Assembly (NCBI GenBank): GCA_023653785.1
Contig: JAMKCH010011941.1
Location: 85,868 to 149,867 of the forward strand
Direction: 5' to 3'
DNA from: Ophioderma brevispina
Lineage: Eukaryota > Echinodermata > Ophiuroidea > Amphilepidida > Ophiodermatidae
DNA: 64,000 nucleotides
Made by a program: the position numbers and the translations under genes. Each line of letters starts with the position of its first letter. Position 1 is the stretch's first letter. Below are positions 55,650-64,000 of the stretch, piece after piece. The notes below the pieces were generated by a model. It made no database searches, had not been told where the DNA came from, and saw nothing but the letters and a program-made list of their open reading frames with translations.

Positions 55650-56630
55650 GTTGGTTGGTGTAGTTTTTTCCTTATTGATGATGTGCTGATCATTCTGACA
55701 ATAAATTAAGGTGCCTACCTCATGCATACTGCAGTGCCACACAATCACAAGGCTCTCCATTTTTTTTACCAAAGCCCAGTGGCGTCCATTCTACAGAAAA
55801 CATGAATTATTTCCCAGCTCTATACAGCTGTCTGACGAAATCTTCCCCAAATCATCTCAATTTCAATGTTACAGCTATCGTGTCCATCCAACTGACGCCG
55901 TAAATCATCCTTTGTGAACAGGTAATTAAAAATTGTCATGGTTTCAAACGGTCCCTAGTAAATATCATACGTGTAATTTTTTTGTAATTGTCCCTCAAAG
56001 TAAAGGTCATCCACATATAACAACCCGATTTTTTCTTTTGATTCCATGCCATTCCCTTCCCTATCACTTTTATGTGAACATGATGGTTCTAAACGTTTTG
56101 CTTTTATTTTTGTGATTTCTTTCATTTTTAATAGTTTAAAATAACAAAACTTGAACTCATACTCAACTAACCAAATTATTCCCAAGCATTAGCAGCGAAT
56201 AGGCTGCCTGTTTAAAAATGAATAATGAATAAAAAAGAGAAAGCCCTGTCCCTCCTGTACCACTCCTAACCTGTACCTCCAAACCACAGGCCCTAACGCC
56301 GGGGTGGGGGTCCACTTTCTGCTGATTTTTTTAAATCAAAGGATCCATATTATAGAAATTCTGACTAGAACCCACTTTTGGTGTGAATGTTCACAAAGTT
56401 AAAAAGGAGCGTTTTTAGATCAACTCTCTCCCTCCCATGATCTCGCCCTAATCAAAAACATTCCGTTAACATACTCTTCAAATGCAAAATGTGAGACAAG
56501 AAGATATGTTCTCCTGAAACTTTTGCACACTATTACCGAGAGGACAGAGACTCGTCGTCCTCAGTGCTCTTTATTTCTCTTTACATTTTCTTCTTTTTCT
56601 TTTTATCATTTTTCCTTCTCCTTCCCCTAG

Positions 56631-56771
56631 GCCGGCCCAGGCGCAAGAAAGCGGAAGCAATTGGTGTATTCGCACCCCATCCCACAAAAGGTGATCAAGA
56701 CGGTCAATTTCCTGAGTTTTTTCGATTAAATGTACGATTTGGAGAAAATTCGGAAAAAGTTGACGTTGTTG
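56631..56771 (+). CDS. Candidate exon 2 of an unrecognised gene
   Basis: It has the strongest acceptor of the set: about 45 bases of nearly unbroken pyrimidines ending CCTTCCCCTAG. The first two bases complete the codon left by exon 1 (glycine). The frame reads RPRRKKAEAIGVFAP, then DGQFPEFFRLNVRFG and EKVDVV. It ends one base before GTATCA, a moderate donor. The frame stops 18 nt past the donor. The exon is 141 nt. The lysine/arginine-rich start and hydrophobic-alternating end look protein-like. No family is recognised. Confidence 0.35.
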
Positions 56772-57244
56772 GTATCAATAGTTCAAATTAACACCGCGGG
56801 TTAGATTCGACTTTAACGGGAAAATTGTGCACGGATTTCTTTCCAAAAGGTTAACCTTTTTCAAAGTCCCGACCACCAAGAATCCTGTATATGGACCACT
56901 TTCCCTTTTCTTAAATCCTACCTAACCATCCTTTCCTTAGCTTGTGTAGCAGAATTAATGGCTTGGTCAGCCCTGCTGCGCCTGGTACAAACCTGTCGCT
57001 CAGTGGGAAATTCTCCCCCTCCCCTCCCGGGTGTCAGCCATTTCTAAGGGTCACTTTACCGAAAATAGGTACCACTAGTGCATCTCCACCATGTTGACCT
57101 TCGAGCCTATTTGGACCTTTACCGACAGACTTGTCCTGATGCCAGGTGCAGTAGTTCTACTAAAATTGACCTCTAGATGACCTTTTGACCTTTTTGGGTC
57201 CTCTAAAACCCTATATAACAAACGTCAGACTGTTCTCCCCCTAA

Positions 57245-57562
57245 CTTCATGCTAAAGATTTTTCAGTATCGTTGTACACAACACCCCATATTTTTTTATT
57301 TCACCCAAAGTCCCCCATATTTTTGTGTAAATTTTACCATTTCGTCACCTCGGACCCCTTTTTTGGGGGAAAAACACCAAAAAGACCTCTATTTTTTAGA
57401 AAACTTGGAAAAAATCATATCCATAGACCCCACTTTGGGAAAATGTTTCATATTTGTTACTCGAAAACCCTTATTGTTTGCTATTTTTGCTATATATCTT
57501 ACCCAAAGGCCCCTATCTTTTTTCTGTCACCGAATGCCCTGGGGTCTTGGAAGCACTAACCT
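57245..57562 (-). repeat. Dispersed repeat X, copy 2
   Basis: On the minus strand this reads TTCCAAGACCCCAGGGCATT, CGGTGACAGA, then GGCCTTTGGGTAAGA and further TTTGGG words. This is the same order as 42023-42330. The 112- and 95-codon plus frames across it (repeated TxxPYFFV-like peptides) come from the repeat. Confidence 0.65.
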
Positions 57563-57609
57563 AACACCCAGATTCTTCATATGTTGAATGCATCCCCCCC
57601 CCTTATTAG

Positions 57610-57790
57610 CCCATATGTCCAACGATAACGAAATAGCCGGAGACAGACAGACAGACAATTCTGTTTTAGTAGTATACATATCTAAGGATTTGATACGAGC
57701 AATGGTAATATTGTCTTCATCAGCTTCATTCAATGGCATAGGCGCAGGTTATGAAATGCAAATAAAATTAAATGGCCGATCTTTATTCAT
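57610..57790 (+). CDS. Candidate exon 3 of an unrecognised gene
   Basis: A C-rich tract ending CCCTTATTAG precedes two bases that complete the codon left by exon 2 (alanine). The frame reads HMSNDNEIAGDRQTD, NSVLVVYISKDLIRAM, NGIGAGYEMQIKLNG, RSLF. It ends with two bases before GTGAGTGA, the best donor in the model. The exon is 181 nt. The VLVVYISKDLI segment is hydrophobic but too short and charged for a clear membrane helix. Confidence 0.35.
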
Positions 57791-57908
57791 GTGAGTGACA
57801 CTATCAAATAAAAATGTTTGTTACCGTATAGTAATATGACAGAATAATCCGGATATTTGACTGTACTATAATAATGATCATCATAAAGTCAATCAAAACA
57901 TCAACCAG

Positions 57909-57982
57909 AAATCCGTTACTTGAGAGGGCCGAACCCTGCCTGAGCCTCCCAAACAACAATGTGCGCGTGGGACAACCAAGAG
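57909..57982 (+). CDS. Candidate exon 4 of an unrecognised gene
   Basis: One base completes the codon from exon 3 (isoleucine). NPLLERAEPCLSLPNN and VRVGQPR follow. The acceptor (ATCAACCAG) lacks a good pyrimidine tract and the donor GTTTGT is weak. The frame would run on to a stop at 58019 if not spliced. 74 nt. The least secure splice sites of the model. Confidence 0.25.
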
Positions 57983-58284
57983 GTTTGTCAACAGCCGCTA
58001 AGTTCCCAGGGCCCGTTTAAATCCTGCGCAAAAAATCAGCCGTCGCACTGATGGTCTGGCTATGTCTTCTTACGCCCCTACGGCAACGTCACTCGAGAAG
58101 ACATGCGATATAACCAGGAACCCATGTTTTTTTGACTAATGTTTGTGGCGGCGTATCTTTCCCGACCTCGGGGGAGATTGGAGACGTTTTCCCTACAATT
58201 CCTGTTCGGAGGGTCCACGAATATGGGCTGAATAATTCTAGTTTAAATTTCAGTCGCTTTAGTGTTTCATCACCGTGACCCTAG

Positions 58285-58620
58285 GGAGGGTCTATAATTG
58301 GCTATATATTAAAACTCTTGACTGAGTCCCGGCTATATATTGGAACTCTTCCGGATCCTTGGTAGATGATAACTCTTATTGGAATCGTGGCTTGATATGG
58401 AAAGTCCTTATTGGACCTTGGGTAGTATTTGTAAATTGTTTTGGGAGTTTTGGCTAATATAGAAACTCCTTTGATCCTCCACTATTTTAACTGGCTTCAT
58501 TTGATATGGACCCCTATTAGGAGGGCTTCACTAAATGAGGAACTTTGTAGTGGAGCCAATCGGCTAGATATGGGAAATCTTTAAAGCCATGGCTGTTATT
58601 GGATACCATGTCCCTGATTG
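58285..58620 (+). repeat. Degenerate TATTGGAACTCTT minisatellite, array 2
   Basis: Words such as GGCTATATATTGGAACTCTT, GATAACTCTTATTGGAA, GGAAAGTCCTTATTGGAC and CGGCTAGATATGGGAA recur. This is the same family as 54590-54930. It lies in a putative intron between candidate exons 4 and 5. Confidence 0.6.
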
Positions 58621-58655
58621 GTAAGGTTAAAACACAGAAATGCCCTTATTTGCAG

Positions 58656-58731
58656 GTGCTAATTGTGCCCAATGCTACACAGATATAGCACCACACCCAC
58701 ATCTCCCCTCACACACACATTCAACACACCT
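58656..58731 (+). CDS. Candidate exon 5 of an unrecognised gene
   Basis: Acceptor CCCTTATTTGCAG. Two bases complete the exon-4 codon (glycine), then ANCAQCYTDIAPHPHLP and a His/Thr/Ser-rich end. The donor is GTAACA. Two C-x-x-C-spaced cysteines are visible. The rest is low-complexity, so this may be chance. The frame has a stop just past the donor. 76 nt. Confidence 0.2.
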
Positions 58732-58905
58732 GTAACATTGAATTTTCACCTAGGCTGGAGCATAATTTTTGGACAAAAACCTTTTGAAAAAAATATTTCT
58801 GAGCAATCTCTCTCCCCCCCCCCCTTTAAAATTCAAAGTTTTGTGTGTACACTCTTGTATCCGGGAATTCAATCAAATTTGACACAATCATCCTACTTCC
58901 TTCAG

Positions 58906-59024
58906 AGAAATTTTACAACGCTGGGCAAAAAACCAACGACCGAGGTTTGATTTGGAAGAGAATACTCAATGGTTTGCTCCACTGGGTAGCCCGGAGGGTT
59001 TATTGGGCGGGATTCGCAAGACAA
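58906..59024 (+). CDS. Candidate exon 6 of an unrecognised gene
   Basis: Acceptor CCTACTTCCTTCAG. One base completes the exon-5 codon (leucine), then EILQRWAKNQRPRFDLEEN, TQWFAPLGSPEGLLGG, IRKT. The donor is GTGAGA at 59025. The frame is open for about 80 codons in all and stops near 59123, so it could instead be a terminal exon ending MLNLYAT. The composition (WxPLGSPEG, acidic and basic mix) looks like a soluble protein. No family is recognised. Confidence 0.35.
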
Positions 59025-59124
59025 GTGAGATCGGTGTGAGCAGACTAAATACAAACCCAAGGGATATACACAACATGGTATTGACTTGTGTTGGTTGTCA
59101 AATGTTGAATTTGTATGCAACATG

Positions 59125-60517
59125 ACTATGGTTCAACATTGCACCTCGTTATGCGACCTACTTCTTCGTTACACTTCGGTGGGTAAAGCCCTTTCGAGAT
59201 AAAATCAGTGGGCTGCTGTGAATTCCTCAAAGAAATGCAACTTGCCGTTTGATTGATGTTGCTGTGTCGTGGGAATAGGAAAGTCAATAACATAATAACA
59301 TATCAAAAAAGGGTTAGAATGAAAACAAGGAGGGTTATTTGATGCAGGATCTGTTTGATTTGAAAATTTGTACTATACCTATGGGGAAGGAGGGGGAGGG
59401 AATGTTACCTAAATGTTCCATAGAGGGGTTTATGTATGTAAATGAGGACTTAGGCAAAAAACCCTAGAAAAACCTGCGATTTTTATGTAAATTGCACAAA
59501 TTAGAAGAAAAAATTGCCAACAACCCAGATTTAATTTGTTTTTAACCAACATTAAAGACAAAAACATCAAAACAAGACAAGAAAAGAACTACAAGTAAAA
59601 TAAAGATTAATAGTAGCATGTTGTATTCTTTTTAGAATAAAGGCAGTGTGAAGTTCATAAAAAAAATCTTGACCTAACCTAAAATTGTTTCCTTGTTATT
59701 GGCAAAAAACTTTTTTCTCTTCTGTACAAAAAATGGAATGGGAACCACCTCATATGAATGACCGTAGAAAGAAATGGTGGGCCTCTACCTTTACCACTTG
59801 GTCTGAGCTATGGACTTAGCAGGCATGAGGATTTTCAGGCTTTTGACGTGAATTCGACTGTTTCTTGTTCAGGATTACACAAAATGACAGCAAGTACCAG
59901 TACTAGCCGTGAACGGCGGCCATAGTATTCTGCTTCTGCTGTTTAGTTCTCCGTCTCCTCTTCTTCCGACCACATCGCTTTTTTCGCCGCCTTCTGCCAG
60001 GACGGCTGGGCCGCTTATGACATTATTATGTTTGAGAATCTTCGTTCCTTATATTATATACACATGTGGGAAACATAAAAAAACAACACTTCTCAATAAT
60101 CACGCTCTTCGAAAACTTGGTGTTCAAAACTCCACCCTTTGGATCATCCCCCTTAACTGCATTGAATTTTAAACAGGAAGCCTTTGTAATGCAGTTTATG
60201 TCTGTGCACCATGGTAACGAGACAGTATTAAGCCGCATGCGTACACGAACCCCTAGGTCAAAACCCGTCTTGGTATTCATTACGGTGGCCCTCCATGTTC
60301 GTCGAATACACGGTGCATAATGCCGCGTGACGGCCAAGGATCAGGCTAATATGTACCACGGAAAGAGGTAGCGTGTGCACAAGCATTCCGGTCATGTTCA
60401 TGTCAATTAAATTGCATCGATCATTTCAGGACGCGTTGTGTTTTCTATTTACCGATCCTAGCGAGATAGCTAATTCTTCTGCTGGTTGAAGTAGATTTTC
60501 AACAATAAATGGATTGA
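59125..60517. other. No firm gene; possible late exons
   Basis: 59910-60060 is GC-rich and open in several frames on both strands, so no frame can be chosen. An AAACAG acceptor at 60177 precedes an open plus frame (QFMSVHHGNETVLSR) to a stop at 60320. Its phase does not follow from candidate exon 6, and it stays unassigned. Confidence 0.25.
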
Positions 60518-60521
60518 TTAA

Positions 60522-60885
60522 AGGTGCCAACGAGAGATTTTTTGACATATAAGGTGTCCCAAAAAAATTCGAAGTGGTGAGTTTTTTGCCCTGAGGTAAA
60601 GCTTTCCTAATCAAAAATAAACCCCATCTGAAGGATTAAGCTGAGAAATGTTTGCTTGGTTATAAAACAAAAAATTGAAATTCTATTTCGTGATAGGTCA
60701 AAATACGAAATTCAGCCTATGTTTTGTTTGAAATATAAGCAAATCAGAATCACCTTTTTTCTGACTTTTAAGACTTTTCTGTAGCCAAATACAAGGTAAG
60801 AAATCTATTGCAGTGTCTCGTTATATGAAATTACTTATTATGACACATCATTTGGGGGTGCCTCAAAATCTCGCGTTGCATACCT
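60522..60885 (+). mobile_element. TTAA-type MITE C, copy 3
   Basis: TTAA at 60518-60521 and 60886-60889. Termini AGGTGCCAACGAGAGATTT and AAATCTCGCGTTGCATACCT match the family with single-base insertions (the extra C in GGTGCC, the extra TA in GCATACC). 364 bp and uninterrupted. It serves as the reference for locating the insert in copy 2. Confidence 0.85.
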
Positions 60886-60889
60886 TTAA

Positions 60890-61195
60890 AGGTGTGGATA
60901 GTGCCCAGCACCGGGAGAGTACAGCCGCACTGTTGGAGTAGATTTTCAGGTCAGTTAAGCACAAGGTAATCGCATGATCCAGTGGTGCAGTACAACATGT
61001 ACCGTAGCAATCATGGCGCATGACCATTGGTACACAACTCATGAACTTCTTGTACTTCGAGTCTTTGGTAGGCAAAGAACAACTCGCGGAAATCTTGTTG
61101 ACCCGTTCCGCCTCGACGACGGAGATAATTAACAACCTGGATCTCTAAAACCATCAGAATGCGGCGATAAATCGTCATCTGAGAGGTGACGGTGT
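60890..61195 (-). other. Unassigned open region, two overlapping frames
   Basis: On the minus strand an ATG frame at 61178-61011 encodes 55 residues (YRRILMVLEIQVVNYLRRR, DFRELFFAYQRL, then a stop). It directly follows an acceptor-like CACCTCTCAG. A second minus frame, 61135-60890 and running into the MITE, encodes a cysteine-rich peptide (SCSLPTKDSKY, MRHDCYGTCC). At most one can be real. GC content is higher than around it. No family is recognised. Confidence 0.2.
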
Positions 61196-61323
61196 AACAG
61201 GGGATTTTGTTATTTTCTACGAGACATATTGGCCCAAGTCATGAACTGGCCAAGCTAAAGTTTAAAAGGAACTGTGTTGTTGTATAGTAATATGAAACAC
61301 AAGATTCTTAAAACATAATAATG

Positions 61324-61483
61324 ATAAAATTAGATTCTTGTTTGCGCCCAATACCCAAATTTATTGGTCTCGCTATGAGTTTGAAAAATATTTTTTTTTT
61401 TTTTTTTTTTTTTTAAAAATGTTTTTTCAACTCATAGCTTGACCAATAAGTTGGGTATTGTACTTAAAGAATCCCAATTTTAT
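61324..61483. mobile_element. Palindromic element E, copy 2
   Basis: ATAAAATTAGATTC, GCCCAATACCCAAATTTATT and GGTCTCGCTATGAGTTTG are mirrored as CAACTCATAGCTTGACC, AATAAGTTGGGTATTG and GAATCCCAATTTTAT. The centre is a run of about 24 T residues. It is related to the block at 21128-21336. Confidence 0.75.
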
Positions 61484-61544
61484 AACCAAATCGGTCAGAA
61501 GAACCACTTACCCAAGCTACATCAGGGGTGTACAATAGTTTGAC

Positions 61545-62712
61545 CTTTGACTCTCGTAGGGGTCAATAGGGTCAAAACTAAATCTTTGGAAGCCTACTAC
61601 TTCTACAGATAAGGTGCCTACTGCTGAAAAAAAAAAAATTTTTCTGCAGAGTCATCTTCTTTGGTCATTGTATACAGCTTGTACACGGAATTAATATCGG
61701 AACTCATTACTTCAAAATGGCGGCATTGATCTAATTAAATATGGTCAAAAATGTATATCTCACATCGATAAAACTTGCATAGGTGATGTCTGTGCAAAAG
61801 TTGCGGATAATGTCGAGACTAATCATGTGACAGAATATATGCCCGCGGGGTCAATGTTAAGATATGCAAATGACTAATTAATATTCAAAATGTATACCCA
61901 TCAACCAAATAAGATATTGATGTCAACTGTGTTCACAAAACACCTGGAAAAGCTCTATTTCTAGTGCACAATATGGGGTCAAGGTCCAAGGGGGTATCTA
62001 GGGGTCAAATTAAAAGAGCTTAATTGACTACATAGCTATGCCATCTTGGTAGGCAGCAATGAAAAGTGAAAAAGGTCCACCGTACCCCGCTCTAAGAGCC
62101 ATCATAATGGTCAAAGGTCAACATGAAACTAGGCATATATCCTGAGGTCATAAACGAAAAAATCTCTGAATGCTACTTCTTCTACAGATTAGTTGCGCTA
62201 CGTACGAAAATTGCGCATGAGCATCGTCTATGGCCAGTGTATAGGGTTTGTACACAGATAAAAACAATCGAGGTCATTAACATTCAAAATGCAGCCATAT
62301 CTAATTACTTGAAAATGCAATATCTAAAAAACACTTTTTTTTTTTAAATTAAAGACTTAGGATGGTGGGGGGGGTTTTTGTCTGTGCACAAGTTTGCTGA
62401 GAAGGTAACAAACCAATTCTTGACAAACTATTGGCCCCAGGAAGGTCACGGTATTGTAATGTGGATATGCGAATGAGTTAATATGCAAAACACTGTAACT
62501 CATCAACCAAGAAGGTATTTAAACCCAAACTGTTACAAGAACCAATGAGATACGCTCTATTATCCATAGAGTCGAAAAGTCCAAAATGGGGTCATCTGGG
62601 CTGGCGGCAAATGATAAAAGTGTTTTAAATTGATGGATCTAACTATTAGATATGCCATCGTGTAGTTGTAGGCATCGATGCAAAATTGAAGGGTTCAAAG
62701 GTCAACAACAAC
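61545..62712 (+). repeat. Two-unit diverged repeat W, about 575-590 bp
   Basis: Unit 1 spans about 61545-62110 and unit 2 about 62111-62712. Shared ordered landmarks are TACTTCTACAGAT / TACTTCTTCTACAGAT, GGTCATTGTATACAGCTTGTACAC / GGCCAGTGTATAGGGTTTGTACAC, CAAAATGGCGGCA / CAAAATGCAGCCA, GTCTGTGCAAAAGTT / GTCTGTGCACAAGTT, GCAAATGACTAATTAATAT / GCGAATGAGTTAATAT, and ATGCCATCTTGGTAGGCAG / ATGCCATCGTGTAGTTGTAGGCA. Both contain GGTCAA words. Frames inside are not supported. Confidence 0.8.
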
Positions 62713-64000
62713 AACTCGAATGGCACTATGACTTATCATACGAACGGGCATTAGATCTCCTGGAGTTGTTAGTTACACTGTGCTGCTGTGGTTTCTTTTA
62801 GTGATGCTTGATCTCTGGCTTCTCACTTGATACGTGCTGTGGGCGAAATATCCATGAATCTTCATGAATGGCCATCCACAGGACTGCGCTATTTTGAAAA
62901 AAAATGAAAGTCTGTCCACAATGCATTGCGGATATCCGGCAAATTTCACTGGGTCCAGGGAGATGTCTATTTTTCAGAAAAATCTGAATTGTTCCCCCTC
63001 AATTACCACATTTTATCCCACTTCTTCCCAATATTTAAATTGGTTCCAATCACTAAGCATCAAATTCTTCGCCAAATATGAACCATGAGACAAAACTATT
63101 CCCCCACCGCAAGGATGAATAATGGAAGAATAGACATCCGACTTGGGTCAATGAAGTCGGTTGTTTTCCAAAATGCTTTGCCCAGTAAGTCGAAATTGCC
63201 CTCTCTCCACTATCTTACACTATCAGGGGAAATATTTTACTGGTAAAATGCTGGATGCTATAGGAAAAATGCTAAAAGATTGGCTCATTACATGAAGCTA
63301 ACCCCAATTAAATAGATATTCTGATATCTGTGGCATCTTTAATCTTTACTGGGGGGAGGACACGATATGCTCAATTGAGGTTTCCAAACGGTAATTGGGG
63401 AAAATGCTACGTGCATTTACCACGGCAGTCTCTGTCTCAGTTACATTACAAAATCTCCTCTTCACCTTAGTTCACTACAATTGTAATATATGATAAGTTT
63501 GGAAGAAGGTATTGACTTTTTCCAAAAATCTGCGAGGGTTAGTGGATATTAGACCCGCTTCTGCAAAATAGTGTAATTTCTAATACGGTCATTTAGATTA
63601 TTTAAATACGGACGTTGTTGTGAACAGGACGAGACTTGTAGTCAAGTCTGAGTGTAAAAATCCGATCGTAATAGCGCCCTCCTAGCGTTAATTAAGGCTT
63701 TGAAAGGACGAGCACTCGAGTTCGCGCAAGATGTTGATGCGATTTTGAATTCAGTCTGTTGCTTTTAGGATGGCACGTCGTCCTACCCCCCATGGTCTTT
63801 ACTGTATATGCAGTTTGGCTAATTTACACCATAAATTATTCTGAGTATCATGAAATTGGCAAGTATTGCCTAGGGGTGAAATTGGGTGAAGGGTTCATAT
63901 AGCTGTCCCAAGTATGCAAAGAGGTATTGTAATGATTTCATCCTGCTCTAGTGAACAAACAGTGGCATGGGACAGAATCAAATTGCAATACCTTATGTGC
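62713..64000. other. No gene seen
   Basis: AT-rich. At 63625 GACTTGTAGTCAAGTC is a perfect 16-bp palindrome, and GCGCCCTCCTAGCG follows at 63673; both resemble element termini. An ATG at 63770 (MARRPTPHGLYC) has no further support. Confidence 0.4.

Noticed and set aside
57249..57587. 112- and 95-codon plus frames with repeated proline/phenylalanine words
   Set aside because: They are the antisense of dispersed repeat X; the other copy at 42 kb has no such frame.
1..64000. tRNA, rRNA or snRNA genes
   Set aside because: No A-box/B-box pair with a foldable cloverleaf, no rRNA core words and no U-RNA signature were noticed. A covariance-model scan was not possible here.

Overview
The window looks like AT-rich nuclear DNA from an animal, and no complete gene can be recognised in it. 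The best guess is a marine invertebrate, possibly a non-vertebrate deuterostome. This rests on the overall texture: long intergenic or intronic stretches, L2/CR1-like non-LTR retrotransposon remnants, hAT-like elements with 8-bp target duplications, many short inverted-repeat elements, and repeats rich in AGGTCA. Species cannot be read from the sequence. No rRNA, tRNA, CRISPR array or bacterial-style operon was seen. Nearly all reading frames longer than 60 codons lie inside repeats or chance open stretches.

Layout. 1-410: weak ancient repeat units. 2.0-2.5 kb: a foldback element. 2.95-4.02 kb: a three-level nest of transposons. 4.6-6.1 kb: a TTAA element followed by a partly deleted tandem duplication. 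6.8 kb: an L2/SINE-like 3' tail. 8.1-14.9 kb: several inverted-repeat elements. 15.4-18.65 kb: a 1.2-kb tandem duplication. Its second copy was later interrupted by an 887-bp insertion holding a broken Crypton/DUF3504-like recombinase fragment and striking palindromes. 18.7-25.9 kb: more TTAA elements, a first GGTCA-rich D element and a GC-rich block. 29.8-30.9 kb: a degenerate AGGTCA tandem array. 32.6-32.9 kb: GA/GGGT microsatellite. 34.2-37.2 kb: a second D element split by two foldback elements. Its intact relative at 21 kb supplies the empty target site. 38-47.6 kb: TTAA elements, one split by a hairpin insertion, plus other dispersed families. 48.6-49.25 kb: a hAT-like element with a perfect 8-bp target duplication and another D-type element inside. 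51.2-52.85 kb: two LINE remnants. 54.2-61.2 kb: GC-richer sequence with the only plausible host exons, interleaved with a degenerate minisatellite. 60.5-62.7 kb: a TTAA element, a palindrome and a two-unit repeat.

The dominant biology is mobile DNA. At least eight families share TTAA flanks and ends starting AG, with about 14 copies in 64 kb. They look like a Kolobok-like or otherwise TTAA-specific non-autonomous group. The nested insertions give a relative chronology. GGTCA-rich repeats carry many copies of AGGTCAAAGGTCA, the DR1 consensus of nuclear receptors.

Candidate host coding sequence is limited to a tentative six-exon plus-strand model (54176-59024). Its splice phases agree at all five junctions, but its product is not recognised. 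Tandem copies differ mostly by single-base indels, so some frameshifts here may be sequence errors.
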